A stretch of DNA of 44,333 nt from Gammaproteobacteria bacterium. GTDB lineage: Bacteria > Pseudomonadota > Gammaproteobacteria > Pseudomonadales > Porticoccaceae. The notes under the pieces were generated by a model. It had not been told where the DNA came from. It did no database searches and worked only from the letters and a program-made list of their open reading frames with translations. Numbering within the stretch: position 1 is the stretch's first letter; every line of letters starts with the position of its first letter. The DNA is taken from NCBI GenBank assembly GCA_003235325.1, contig QJWQ01000171.1:1-44333 (forward strand), read 5' to 3'. The position numbers and the translations under genes were made by a program. Shown piece after piece: positions 1 to 8,023 of this stretch.

Positions 1-161
1 CCGACAGCACCTGCTATGACTTTCAGCAGCGTCGTCTTGCCGGCACCGTTGCGACCAAGAACACCGATGCGATTGCCTTTGCGCAGGGTCAGGCTGGCCT
101 GGTCCAGCAATACCCGGGTACCGAAATGAAGAGAGACATGATCGAGGCGAAGCAACGGCAT
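1..161 (-). CDS. ABC-F family ATPase, N-terminal fragment (runs off left edge)
   Basis: The first 53 codons of an ATP-binding cassette protein lie on the minus strand and the gene continues beyond base 1. The translation opens MPLLRLDHVSL and reaches a complete Walker A motif, GRNGAGKTT, at about residues 37-45. The early Walker A, with no membrane segment before it, fits a soluble ABC-F protein (Uup/YheS/EttA type), which act on ribosomes or DNA, rather than a transporter. The exact subfamily cannot be told from this fragment. The ATG at 161-159 directly precedes the conserved strand. A candidate extended -10 promoter lies about 30 bases upstream. Confidence 0.85.
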   Translation of the reverse strand, partial: MPLLRLDHVSLHFGTRVLLDQASLTLRKGNRIGVLGRNGAGKTTLLKVIAGAV

Positions 162-192
162 GGGGGGCTCGGGGGTGAATTACAGGGCGGGA

Positions 193-201
193 ATCATACC
201 A
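193..201 (-). promoter_or_regulatory. Candidate extended -10 promoter for the ABC-F gene
   Basis: On the minus strand the bases read TGG-TATGAT, an extended -10 (TGn plus a 5/6 match to TATAAT), about 32 bases before the ABC-F start codon. No good -35 is visible 16-18 bases upstream, as is usual for extended -10 promoters. The preceding bases CTCTCTGGTAT are identical to those of the rpmB-rpmG promoter in this window. Confidence 0.35.
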
Positions 202-342
202 GAGAGTCTGTTGGCTGCGCTCGTGATCAAAGGTGGTCATCCAGGCGCGATTCGAGGATGACGAACTTTTCATAGGGCTGCAATGACAGATCATGCGTGC
301 AGCTTGCAAGGGAGTGACGGCGAAGACCGACTGCCATTTACC

Positions 343-939
343 TCAATGGCTGGACGGAGCCCGTCTGGCGGTCGCTGGCTTCGTTTCAGTGTCTGCGTCC
401 CCTTCGACCGTTGGCATCCGATCCGGCCTGTCCGCGCCCGATATTCCGACCGGCCAATCGCGTTTTTTGCTCATTGCCGGGACATGCTCCCTGCCCGAGT
501 TCCAGAACCTTTCCATGGCAATATAGGTATAGGAGGCCGACCAACCCACCAGAAGCAGGCCGTTGAGGGCCTCAACACCGGCAAGCAGGCGAACCGGACC
601 CGTGGGTGTAAGATCACCAAAACCCAGGGAAGTAAATGTCTCGGCGGAAAAATAAAAGCAACTGGCCAGCGACATGCCGATGGGGCCGCTGAGCGTACCG
701 ACATCCATATATTTGGCCAGCAGGAACAGAGCCGTGCCATATACACCGATTTCAATGGCATGAGCGGTAAAAGCGGTGAAAATCACGACAATCAGCTTGC
801 TGCGGCTCGGTATCTTCAGGGTCGGAAGTCGCGCGTTGAGTGAGCCGAGAAATTCATAGTGAATCATTGTCGACAACGCGATCAACAAGGCACAGCAAGT
901 AGCAGTGACAATCATAGTTTTAAGGCTCGGATCCAGCAT
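343..939 (-). CDS. Two-TM potassium-type ion channel protein
   Basis: A 198-residue membrane protein with a hydrophobic N-terminal segment (about residues 9-30), a second (about 48-70), then a pore region and a last helix (about 118-140). The pore has the selectivity-filter-like string TSLGFGDLTP at about residues 103-112, corresponding to T-x-G-(Y/F)-G-D of the Ion_trans_2 family. This supports a small inner-membrane cation channel; GFGD instead of GYGD is common in bacterial members, so ion selectivity is uncertain. The tail after residue 145 is polar and cytoplasmic in appearance. The ATG at 939 has only a weak ribosome site, and an in-frame stop a few codons upstream excludes a longer protein. 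Confidence 0.8.
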   Translation of the reverse strand: MLDPSLKTMIVTATCCALLIALSTMIHYEFLGSLNARLPTLKIPSRSKLIVVIFTAFTAHAIEIGVYGTALFLLAKYMDVGTLSGPIGMSLASCFYFSAETFTSLGFGDLTPTGPVRLLAGVEALNGLLLVGWSASYTYIAMERFWNSGREHVPAMSKKRDWPVGISGADRPDRMPTVEGDADTETKPATARRAPSSH

Positions 940-1070
940 CCAGGTTAGTGGCGATCACCCTTGTCCCGGCATTGTTCATCGGAACCAGTTACATATCCGC
1001 TCCTTCCAGTCACATTCCGGGCCCGGATTCTAATCTGCTCCGGTACTGATCAAACCGACAGTGCCGGACA

Positions 1071-2225
1071 TCAGGTCAAGGCCAGAGGTTCTTCCTGCAA
1101 CGCGGCCAATTGCTCCCTCAGCTCCAGAATGTGGTCTCCCCAATACCTGGCCGTATTGAACCAGGGAAAGGCCCGGGGAAAAGCCGGATCATCCCACCGA
1201 CGGGCCAGCCAGGCACTGAAATGAATTATGCGCAAGGTTCGCAGGGCTTCGACAAACCGCAATTGCCGGGGTTCAAAATCATTGAACTCACAATAGCCAT
1301 CGACGATTTCTGACAATTGTGCCGTCTGACGTCGACGGTCGCCGGATAACAGCATCCAGATGTCCTGGATCGCCGGCGCCATGCGGGCATCATCGAAATC
1401 CACGAAGTGAGCAGCGTCATCACGCCAAAGCATATTACCGGCATGGCAATCGCCGTGAACCCGAATCCGGTCTCTCGGTTCCAGTTGGGCCATGATCCGG
1501 TCCAGCGTCGCCAGCAGGTCATCGGTCAAACTGATATACGCGGCCTCAAGGTCAACGGGTATAAACTGCTGACGAATATAAGCCACTGATTCATAGCCAA
1601 AATTTTGCACATCCAGCGCAGGCCGCTGGGCAAATGGCCGAACCGCACCCACCAGGTGCATGCGACCCAGCATCTTGCCGAGACGGTATAGATTGTCAAG
1701 GTTGTCCAGTTCCGGCGCGTGACCTCCCCGGCGCGGGTACAGTGCAAAGCGGAAGTCGCCGCGGCTGTGCAGGCTGTTGCCGTCGCCATCTACCAGTGGA
1801 CAGACCACGGGCAGTTCCTGATCCGCCAGTTCAAAACAGAACCGGTGTTCCTCAAGAATCTGGTCGTTGCTCCAGCGGGCCGGACGGTAAAATTTGGCAA
1901 TCAAAGGCTGGGCCTGATCGATGCCCACCTGGTATACCCGATTTTCATAACTGTTGAGTGCCAACAACCGGCCGTCGCAAAGATGGCCACGGCTTTCAAC
2001 CGCCGCCATGATCGAGTCCGGCGTCAGTGCGTCGAAAGGGTGGGAACCCTCGGGCCGAGCGTCGTTAACGGCGTCAATGGGGCCGTCGGCATCAGCGCAC
2101 CCGTCATTCGCAAGCCGGTCCCTGGTAATCAGGTTGCCCGAAATGGTCTCGCCGGATTGTCCGCGTTTATTCTGGGGATGGGCCGCAAGGCGGTTGCCGC
2201 GAGTGTCTTCGTCGCTCTCGTCCAA
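1071..2225 (-). CDS. srkA: Stress response kinase SrkA (YihE/RdoA)
   Basis: SrkA is a cytoplasmic APH-fold Ser/Thr kinase that in E. coli protects cells from stress-induced death. Conserved strings seen here are LNSYENRVYQ, AKFYRPARW, DQILEEH, the catalytic loop VHGDCHAGNMLW (Asp and Asn of the HxDxxxxN motif), VDFDDARMAPAIQD (DFD-type metal site) and the C-terminal WLARRWDDPAFP. These match E. coli SrkA closely. The protein as opened is 384 residues against about 328 in E. coli; the extra 55 or so N-terminal residues are acidic and low in hydrophobics. The only start before the conserved domain is a TTG at 2225, lacking a clear Shine-Dalgarno site; the next candidate, an ATG, falls inside the homologous region. 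It begins 6 bases after the FAH gene stop, so the two are probably co-transcribed. Confidence 0.92.
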   Translation of the reverse strand: MDESDEDTRGNRLAAHPQNKRGQSGETISGNLITRDRLANDGCADADGPIDAVNDARPEGSHPFDALTPDSIMAAVESRGHLCDGRLLALNSYENRVYQVGIDQAQPLIAKFYRPARWSNDQILEEHRFCFELADQELPVVCPLVDGDGNSLHSRGDFRFALYPRRGGHAPELDNLDNLYRLGKMLGRMHLVGAVRPFAQRPALDVQNFGYESVAYIRQQFIPVDLEAAYISLTDDLLATLDRIMAQLEPRDRIRVHGDCHAGNMLWRDDAAHFVDFDDARMAPAIQDIWMLLSGDRRRQTAQLSEIVDGYCEFNDFEPRQLRFVEALRTLRIIHFSAWLARRWDDPAFPRAFPWFNTARYWGDHILELREQLAALQEEPLALT

Positions 2226-2231
2226 GGAGGT

Positions 2232-2936
2232 TCAGGCCAGTCTGTCGAGGACGGTGGTGCTTTCCCGGACCAGGCCCACCAGTTCGGCGTCGAGCCGATC
2301 CCCCGGCGCCAGGGGCCCGACGCCTTCGGGAGTACCGGTCATCACCACGTCGCCGGGCATCAGGGTGAAAAATCCGCTGATATGGACCAGCAACTCCAGC
2401 ACCGGAAACAGCATCAGGGCGGTATTGCTGTTCTGGCGAATTTCGCCATTCAGGGTAAAGCGAATCTGAATATTCTGCAGGTCGGCCACCTCGGTTGCCG
2501 GAACAAAGGCTGAGAGCACGCAGGAGCCGTCAAAAGCCTTGCATTTTTCCCAGGGCCAGCGGCGTTCTTTCAGGTGGCGCTGCAGGGCCCGAAGCGTCAG
2601 GTCCAGGCCGACGCCAACGCCGGCGACGGCTGTCTCAGCCTGCTCGATGGTGGCGCGACTTAGCCTTTCACCAATCAGCACGGTCATTTCGGCCTCATAA
2701 TGGTGTTCGCCAAGGCCGGCGTCGATGGCCAACGGCCGATGCATGGACACAATGGCTGTGGTCGGTTTCATGAACAGGATGGGCTCATCGGGCGGGGCAC
2801 TGTTCATTTCCAGAGCGTGGGCCGCGTAATTCTTGCCAATACAGACTACCTTTCCCGGCGGCAGCTGCAGATGGCGACCATCGGTGCCAAGGTGCCTGTA
2901 GGCGGTAGTCTGGGCGCTGTCTTCAGAAGAGACCAC
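2232..2936 (-). CDS. Fumarylacetoacetate hydrolase (FAH) family protein, YcgM-like
   Basis: A soluble FAH-fold enzyme of about 234 residues, close to E. coli YcgM and the FAHD1 group, which act on small 2-oxo acids such as oxaloacetate or acylpyruvates with a divalent metal. Visible family strings are VVCIGKNYAAHALEM, EPILFMKP, HHYEAEMTVLIG (Glu metal ligands), LDLTLR, PWEKCKAFD and GDVVMTGTPEGVGP. An ATG at 2954 gives a slightly longer frame. I prefer the GTG at 2936 because AAGGAG lies at 2949-2944, exactly 7 bases before it, while the ATG has no ribosome site. The start overlaps the 3' end of the membrane-protein gene upstream by 14 bases, suggesting coupled translation. The true substrate cannot be assigned. 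Confidence 0.88.
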   Translation of the reverse strand: MVSSEDSAQTTAYRHLGTDGRHLQLPPGKVVCIGKNYAAHALEMNSAPPDEPILFMKPTTAIVSMHRPLAIDAGLGEHHYEAEMTVLIGERLSRATIEQAETAVAGVGVGLDLTLRALQRHLKERRWPWEKCKAFDGSCVLSAFVPATEVADLQNIQIRFTLNGEIRQNSNTALMLFPVLELLVHISGFFTLMPGDVVMTGTPEGVGPLAPGDRLDAELVGLVRESTTVLDRLA

Positions 2937-3282
2937 TCTGCAACTCCTTGCCATCGTTCAGGGCCAGCCAGCCCTTCACCACCCGGTAGATGTACCAGAG
3001 TACGACTACCGGCATCAGGAAAAAACCGATAACGATCAGGCAGAGAATGCCGCTGACTGCGAAACCCAGGAGGGTATAAAGCACGGTTTTCAACTGCCAG
3101 TTGAAGTGGGATTCGTAAAGGGTACCCTGAACCGCTTCCCGCTTGATCAAATTGACAAAGACACCGGCTATGACCGTAAAGCCGTTGACTAGAGCCAGCG
3201 CCTGCAACAGGTACACCAACTGGGTCAGGTTTCTCGCGTCCGCCGGTGATATCTGGCCCCGAGGCGTCATGTCAGCGTTCAA
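2923..3282 (-). CDS. Small DUF4870-like membrane protein
   Basis: A 119-residue protein with three hydrophobic stretches (about residues 24-45, 67-85 and 85-100) and the string YESHFNWQLKT between the first two, typical of DUF4870-type small membrane proteins. No function is known for the family. The start is a TTG at 3282, chosen because GGAGG stands 5 bases upstream; the first ATG is 12 bases further in and too far from that site. The gene overlaps the FAH gene and reads in the same direction. Confidence 0.75.
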   Translation of the reverse strand: MNADMTPRGQISPADARNLTQLVYLLQALALVNGFTVIAGVFVNLIKREAVQGTLYESHFNWQLKTVLYTLLGFAVSGILCLIVIGFFLMPVVVLWYIYRVVKGWLALNDGKELQSGLF

Positions 3283-3350
3283 GTATTCCTCCCGCCATCC
3301 GTTCGTTTTGGCCAGCCGGTAGCTGTAGATTCTGACCTGCCACCTCGCTG

Positions 3351-4760
3351 TCAGCTCCCGTCGGGGCCCGTTAACTCGAATATCTTACCGGGATTCATGA
3401 TGCCGTTGGGATCAAAGACCCGTTTTACGCCGCGCATCAACTCGATTTCACGGCGATCGCAGGTGGTGGCCAGATAGTCTTTTTTCAGCAGACCGATGCC
3501 GTGCTCTGCAGAGATGCTGCCCTTGAATCGCGCCACCAGTTGCACCAGCTCCCGGTTGACCTCGGAGCAGGCGGCGACAAAGTCCTCGAGTGGCCACTGT
3601 CCCGGTTTGAGAACATTCAGGTGCAGGTTGCCGTCACCGATATGTCCGAACCAGACCACCTCGAAGTCCCGGTAACGCTCTGCCACCAGGACATCCGCAG
3701 CTTGCATAAAATCGGGCATGTTGGCGACCGTCACTGACAGGTCATTCTTGTAGGGAGTCCATTTTGCAAGTGACTCGGAAATGCCCTCGCGCAGCCGCCA
3801 GAAATCGCGAAACTGTTGCGGCCCGCTGGCAAATACGCCTTCACTCACCCAACCCTGCTCCAGACAGTATTGCAACACCGCCCTGGCCTCAGCCATTTCC
3901 GTACCCGATGCCTGGTCAAACTCCACCAGGGCATGGAAAGGCCATGGGTCCTCGTATGGCGCCGGCAATCCCGTATGTTCCTTGACGCTGACCAGTGCCC
4001 TTTGGCTGAAAAATTCAAAGGCAGTGAGGTCCAGCCGTTGCCTGAACTGGCGCAAAACCTCCAGGACGGCGGCGAAATCCCGCAAGCCAAGGGCGAGCAG
4101 GCACAGGTCTTTTGGCGGCCGGGTCAGTTTCAGGGTCACCTCGCAGATTACTCCCAGAGTCCCCTCCGAACCGATAAACAGGTGGCGGAAATCGTAGCCG
4201 CTGTTGTTTTTCACCAGGCCGCGGTTGAATTCGAGAATGTCACCCGCGCCCGTGACCACTTTCAGTCCCAGCACCCAGTCCCGGGTGGAACCGTAACGAA
4301 TGACCTTGATACCACCGGCGTTGGTGGCGATATTACCGCCAATCTGACAGGTGCCGACCATGGCGTAATTGACGGGATAATAGAAGCCCCGGTCCCGTGC
4401 GTGCTCCTGCACGCGGGCCGTGACCATGCCGGCCTCGCACGTAAGGGTGCCATCCACCGGATTGAAGTCCAGTAGCCGCTGCATGCGATTCATGGCCAGC
4501 ACCATCTCACCCCGCTCCGCCACGGCACCGCCGCTGAGGCCGGTTCGACCGCCACTGGGCACGAGGGCGACGCCCAGGCGATTGGCCAGGTGAACCAGTT
4601 GCTGAACCTCGGGGATCGAGCCCGGCAGTACCACCACCGACGGCGCCGGTGACCAGAAGCTGGTGCGATCAACACCGCAACGCTGCAGGTCTTGCGGATC
4701 GGTGAGCACGGCATCGTGGCCAACGATGGCCTGGAGCCCGGCAAGTGTCGAGGTGTCCAC
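3351..4760 (-). CDS. FAD-binding oxidoreductase, D-2-hydroxyglutarate dehydrogenase-like
   Basis: A 469-residue flavoprotein of the VAO/PCMH (GlcD/D-lactate dehydrogenase) family. The N-terminal half is the FAD-binding domain: PSGGRTGLSGGAV near residue 68, VGTCQIGGNIATNAGG near 135 and SGYDFRHLFIGSEGTLGVI near 187. The C-terminal half is the FAD-linked oxidase domain with FGHIGDGNLHLNVL, SAEHGIGLLKK and DPNGIMNPGKIF. The closest remembered relatives oxidise D-2-hydroxyglutarate and pass electrons to the respiratory chain or an electron-transfer flavoprotein. D-lactate or another D-2-hydroxy acid remains possible; serA, the usual partner, is not in this window. The start is a GTG at 4760 with no strong ribosome site. 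Confidence 0.87.
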   Translation of the reverse strand: MDTSTLAGLQAIVGHDAVLTDPQDLQRCGVDRTSFWSPAPSVVVLPGSIPEVQQLVHLANRLGVALVPSGGRTGLSGGAVAERGEMVLAMNRMQRLLDFNPVDGTLTCEAGMVTARVQEHARDRGFYYPVNYAMVGTCQIGGNIATNAGGIKVIRYGSTRDWVLGLKVVTGAGDILEFNRGLVKNNSGYDFRHLFIGSEGTLGVICEVTLKLTRPPKDLCLLALGLRDFAAVLEVLRQFRQRLDLTAFEFFSQRALVSVKEHTGLPAPYEDPWPFHALVEFDQASGTEMAEARAVLQYCLEQGWVSEGVFASGPQQFRDFWRLREGISESLAKWTPYKNDLSVTVANMPDFMQAADVLVAERYRDFEVVWFGHIGDGNLHLNVLKPGQWPLEDFVAACSEVNRELVQLVARFKGSISAEHGIGLLKKDYLATTCDRREIELMRGVKRVFDPNGIMNPGKIFELTGPDGS

Positions 4761-4784
4761 GTCTAAACTGGAAGATCAACCCGG

Positions 4785-4805
4785 CCCCGGGCTCTGAGCC
4801 CGGGG
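4785..4805 (-). terminator. GC-rich hairpin between SYLF lipoprotein gene and flavoprotein gene
   Basis: A perfect inverted repeat, CCCCGGGCTC-T-GAGCCCGGGG, sits 26 bases after the stop codon of the lipoprotein gene. It would fold as an 8-bp stem with a 5-base loop. There is no U-run after it on either strand, so it may stabilise the 3' end or pause transcription rather than act as a standard intrinsic terminator. Confidence 0.4.
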
Positions 4806-4830
4806 AACGGTTCAGAGGACCGGGGTGATC

Positions 4831-5412
4831 TCAATTAAGGCTCGTATCGACCCAGAACTTGGCGCCCTTGATCGTGGCCTGCAAGGCCAGGCCGCTCTCG
4901 GTGAGCTGGTAGACGGTGACATTGCCGGCAATTTCCTCAATACCCACCGCGGCACCCTGACCGCCGGCCTTGGCAGCGGCATCGGCATTGCCGCCGAATA
5001 CCCAGCCTTTCTGGATGAAGTGGTCGAGGCTACGGGGATTATGGAACACCATAACCACGCGGAAGTCCTTGAGGCCAATGCCCGGGCCAACACCCAACTC
5101 GCCCATCTTCATGTAGGTAGCCCTGCCGGTGCTGTTATCCACCACCATGCCGTAGCCGCCGCCGACGCTGGCGAGCAGCCAGTGTATTTTGGCGTTGCTG
5201 AAAACACCGTATCCCGACGCCTTGGCCATCTGGGCGCGAACGTCGGGCTTGATTCTGTAGAGGTCTTCAAGCACCTCGTTTTTCATTTCGATAATTCCCT
5301 GGCGCTTTTGGGCCGGGGTCTGTGATGGACTGACACAGCCCGAAGCCAGCATTACCAGGGCCACCAGCACAGCGACGAGGGGCAAACGGGGAACAAGGGA
5401 GCCTGATTTCAT
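4831..5412 (-). CDS. SYLF/Ysc84-domain lipoprotein
   Basis: The protein of 193 residues starts with a lipoprotein signal peptide (MKSGSLVPRLPL, hydrophobic core, then LASGC with the lipidated Cys at residue 26). The mature part carries the Ysc84/SYLF domain, seen as SGYGVFSNAKI, GGGYGMVVDN, GVGPGIGLKDFRVVMVF and KGWVFGGNADAAAK. In eukaryotes this domain binds phosphoinositides; the bacterial lipoproteins have no settled role and are expected to sit in the outer or inner membrane facing the periplasm. The ATG at 5412 was chosen over an upstream frame because AAAGGAG precedes it by 8 bases and the signal peptide begins there. Confidence 0.85.
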   Translation of the reverse strand: MKSGSLVPRLPLVAVLVALVMLASGCVSPSQTPAQKRQGIIEMKNEVLEDLYRIKPDVRAQMAKASGYGVFSNAKIHWLLASVGGGYGMVVDNSTGRATYMKMGELGVGPGIGLKDFRVVMVFHNPRSLDHFIQKGWVFGGNADAAAKAGGQGAAVGIEEIAGNVTVYQLTESGLALQATIKGAKFWVDTSLN

Positions 5413-5489
5413 TATTGATTCTCCTTTGGGTAAATAGCACTGCAGAATACCACGAATTGGCATCCGACTGCCTCAGCTAACCGGAGTGG

Positions 5490-7613
5490 CTAACCCCGTC
5501 GGCGCCAGCGGTGAAAACGTGCCACCCAGTTCAGCAGAGTCCGGGGTGCGTGGGCCCGCTTCCACTCCCCGGCGGCAAATTTGTTGGCTTCGCTCAGGGT
5601 CGGGTAGGTATGGATGGTGCCGAGAATCTTGTTGAGACCCAATCCTCGCTTCATGGCGGTGACAAACTCGGTCAACAGGTCACTGGCGTGGACGCCGACG
5701 ATAGTCACTCCCAGCACCTGGTCCTTGCCCCGTGGCGTCAGCACCTTGACAAAGCCTTCGGCGGCATTATCCGCGATGGCACGGTCCAGATCATCGATGC
5801 CATAGCGGGTAATCTCGTAGTCGATGCCCTGTTGCCGGGCATCCGCTTCGCTCAAGCCCACGTGGGCAACTTCCGGGTCGGTAAAGGTAGCCCAGGGAAT
5901 CACCCGGTAATCGACCCTGAATTTTTTGATGTCGCCGAAGAGCGCATTAACGGTGGCATACCAGGCCTGGTGGGCCGCGGTGTGGGTGAACTGGTACGGG
6001 CCTGCGACATCGCCACAGGCGAGAATATTGGCAAAGCGGGTGCGCAGGTATTCGTCGACCACCAGGGTGCCGTTGGTGTTGCGTTCAATTCCTAGTTGAT
6101 CCAGGCCCAGATTGTCAGTATTGGCCCGGCGGCCGACGGCGACCAGTACCCGATCGAACGCCACTTCCCGGGTTTCACCCCCGCACTCCAGCAGCGCCAG
6201 ATGGTCCCCGTGCCGCTGTTCAAAACCCACGGACTTGTGGCCCACCAGCACCTCGATACCCTCATCGACAAAGCGCTGCTGGAGATAAGCCGAGATATCT
6301 TCGTCCTCCCGGGGCAGGATTCGCGGCATCATATCCACCAGGGTCACCCGGGAGCCCAGACGCCTGAACGCCTGGGCCAGTTCACAACCGATGGGGCCAC
6401 CTCCCATGACCAGCAGGCGCCGGGGCAATTGCCGCAACTGCCACAGGTTGTCGGAGGTGAGGTAATCCACGGCGTCCAGTCCCGGAATGGGGGGCACAAG
6501 TGGCCGGGCTCCCGAAGCAATGACGATGCTGCGGGTATTGATAACCCGGTCGTGCACCCGTACCTGCCAGGGACCCAAAATTGTGGCCTCCCCTCGGATG
6601 CAGTCGACGCCAAGACCGGTGTAGCGTTCCACGGAATCGTGGGGTTCAATGGTGCTGATCACCTGCTGCACCCGTTCCATGACCCGGGCAAAATCAACAC
6701 GGGGTTCTCCGGCGTCGATGCCCAGTTGCCCGGCCTTCCTGATCTCGACGACGGACCTGGCCGCCCGGATCAGCGCCTTGCTCGGCACACAGCCGGTATT
6801 GAGACAATCACCACCCATGCGGTCTTTCTCAACCAGGACCACTTTGCTTTTTACCGCCGCAGCAATATAAGCACTCACCAGCCCGGCACTGCCGGCGCCG
6901 ATCACCACCAGATTGGCATCGAACGAGGCCGGCCTGGTATGGCCCCGGTAGGCGCGCCGTCTCTGGAAAAAGCCTACCAGGGCCCGGGCAACAAAGGGAA
7001 ATACGGCCAGGAGCAGAAACGACAGCAGCAATCCCGGGGTCAGAATGCCGGAAACGCTGAATGTCTCGACAGCGCCCAGCTCCGCCCCGGCGTTGACGTA
7101 GACCATGGTCCCCGCCAGCATCCCCATTTGGCTGACCCCGTAAAAAGTCAGTGTTCGAATCGGTGTCAGACCAAAGACCAGGTTAATCACCCAGAAGGGA
7201 AAGACGGGTATCAGCCTCAGGCTGAACAGGTAAAAACCACCGTCCCGTGCCATACCCTCGTTGACTGTCTTGAGGTAACCGCCAAGGTGCTTCTGGATCC
7301 AGTCCCGCAACAGGATTCGGGAGAACAGGAAGGCCAGTGTGGCGCCGATTGAACTGGCAAAGGACACCAGCAGGGTGCCGGTCCAGAAGCCGAAAATCAT
7401 ACCGCCGATAATGGTAATGACTGCCCCCACCGGCAGTGAAAAAGCGGTAGCGATAATATAGAAACCAAAGTAGACCGCCGCGGTCAGCTGCGGCTGCCGG
7501 GAATAGAGTTCCTGGTAATAACTGACGCTCAGATAGCGTTCGCCCCCCAGCCAGAAGTAGGCGGCCAGCACCACTGCAATAACAACCAGAAGTGCAATCT
7601 TTTTAACCGGCAT
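5490..7613 (-). CDS. TVP38/TMEM64 membrane domain fused to a mercuric-reductase-like FAD disulfide reductase
   Basis: A 707-residue two-part protein. Residues 1 to about 225 are a membrane domain of the TVP38/TMEM64 (DedA-like) family, with several hydrophobic helices and the family-type strings FSLPVGAVITIIGG and LRLIPVFPFWVINLVFGL. Residues from about 232 to the end are a class I pyridine-nucleotide disulfide oxidoreductase: FAD site VVIGAGSAGLVSA, redox-active Cys pair in GGDCLNTGCVPSK (Cys 270 and 275), NAD(P)H site VMGGGPIGCELA, second FAD motif ILACGDVAGP, and C-terminal HTYPTLSE. The Cys pair distant at the C-terminus that MerA uses for mercury is absent, so mercury reduction is not supported. 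This architecture is annotated in other proteobacteria, substrate unknown. The ATG at 7613 follows GGGAG; an upstream TTG is less likely. Confidence 0.9.
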   Translation of the reverse strand: MPVKKIALLVVIAVVLAAYFWLGGERYLSVSYYQELYSRQPQLTAAVYFGFYIIATAFSLPVGAVITIIGGMIFGFWTGTLLVSFASSIGATLAFLFSRILLRDWIQKHLGGYLKTVNEGMARDGGFYLFSLRLIPVFPFWVINLVFGLTPIRTLTFYGVSQMGMLAGTMVYVNAGAELGAVETFSVSGILTPGLLLSFLLLAVFPFVARALVGFFQRRRAYRGHTRPASFDANLVVIGAGSAGLVSAYIAAAVKSKVVLVEKDRMGGDCLNTGCVPSKALIRAARSVVEIRKAGQLGIDAGEPRVDFARVMERVQQVISTIEPHDSVERYTGLGVDCIRGEATILGPWQVRVHDRVINTRSIVIASGARPLVPPIPGLDAVDYLTSDNLWQLRQLPRRLLVMGGGPIGCELAQAFRRLGSRVTLVDMMPRILPREDEDISAYLQQRFVDEGIEVLVGHKSVGFEQRHGDHLALLECGGETREVAFDRVLVAVGRRANTDNLGLDQLGIERNTNGTLVVDEYLRTRFANILACGDVAGPYQFTHTAAHQAWYATVNALFGDIKKFRVDYRVIPWATFTDPEVAHVGLSEADARQQGIDYEITRYGIDDLDRAIADNAAEGFVKVLTPRGKDQVLGVTIVGVHASDLLTEFVTAMKRGLGLNKILGTIHTYPTLSEANKFAAGEWKRAHAPRTLLNWVARFHRWRRRG

Positions 7614-7750
7614 GCAGCTCCCTTCGCTTTGTGGGCTGGAATTGGCCAACCCTGAACTTTGCCGCCAATCCGGAGGCAGCTAACGACCGGATAGAGGACC
7701 GTGACTGGTGTCGCCGACTCGACTGACAGGTCACAACATATCAGCAGAGT

Positions 7751-7778
7751 GTTGAAAAAGTCTTCCTGTCTTTTCAAC
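7751..7778. repeat. Inverted repeat GTTGAAAA-N12-TTTTCAAC
   Basis: Two perfect 8-base arms (7751-7758 and 7771-7778) separated by 12 bases in the region between the divergent genes. It could be a protein binding site or a weak hairpin; no U-run follows it. Confidence 0.5.
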
Positions 7779-7792
7779 CTTCCCAAACGCTA

Positions 7793-7846
7793 AAAATCAA
7801 TTATTCGTTTGCTCGGAAAATCAATCCGTTATCTGTCATTGATTTT
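7793..7846. repeat. Three copies of AAAATCAAT, two direct and one inverted
   Basis: Copies lie at 7793-7801 and 7817-7825 (same orientation, 24 bases apart) and at 7838-7846 (inverted, as ATTGATTTT). The last two form a 9-base inverted repeat with a 12-base gap, the same gap as the neighbouring GTTGAAAA repeat. This looks like an operator-type arrangement, but no known regulator is recognised. Confidence 0.5.
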
Positions 7847-7958
7847 ACCGACACTTGCGTGTATCGGATCAGGCAGCCAAAAAGCTCTGCTTTTCATCAA
7901 CCTGTAGGAGCAGGTCTTGTTCCATCGGTTCAATGCCCGGCATAATCACCAGCGGCTG

Positions 7959-7986
7959 TTGTCATACAATGGCCATGTTCTATCTT
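7959..7986 (+). promoter_or_regulatory. Candidate ppk1 promoter
   Basis: TTGTCA (5/6 to the -35 consensus) and TATCTT (4/6 to the -10) are separated by 16 bases, placing a transcript start near 7993, about 30 bases before the ppk1 start codon. Judged by eye only. Confidence 0.35.
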
Positions 7987-8023
7987 TATCGTCATCGGTT
8001 CAATCGACACAGAATAATCAAAA

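Larger units (their letters stand above)
7614..8023. other. 410-base divergent control region, no gene
   Basis: This gap separates the minus-strand fusion gene from plus-strand ppk1. No reading frame here looks coding. It is AT-rich from about 7750 to 7850 and holds a GTTGAAAA / TTTTCAAC inverted repeat (7751-7778) and three copies of AAAATCAAT (7793-7801, 7817-7825, and inverted at 7838-7846). A candidate ppk1 promoter lies at 7959-7986. Confidence 0.6.

Noticed and set aside
6096-7352. Long plus-strand open frame (418 codons) opposite the TVP38-flavoprotein gene
   Set aside because: It is the antisense of a well-supported gene, has no ribosome site or family similarity, and its composition follows from the opposite codons.
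7833-7851. Possible Pho box upstream of ppk1 (CTGTCAT at 7833-7839)
   Set aside because: Only one half-site matches; the repeat expected 11 bases on (TTTACCG) fits at just two of seven positions.
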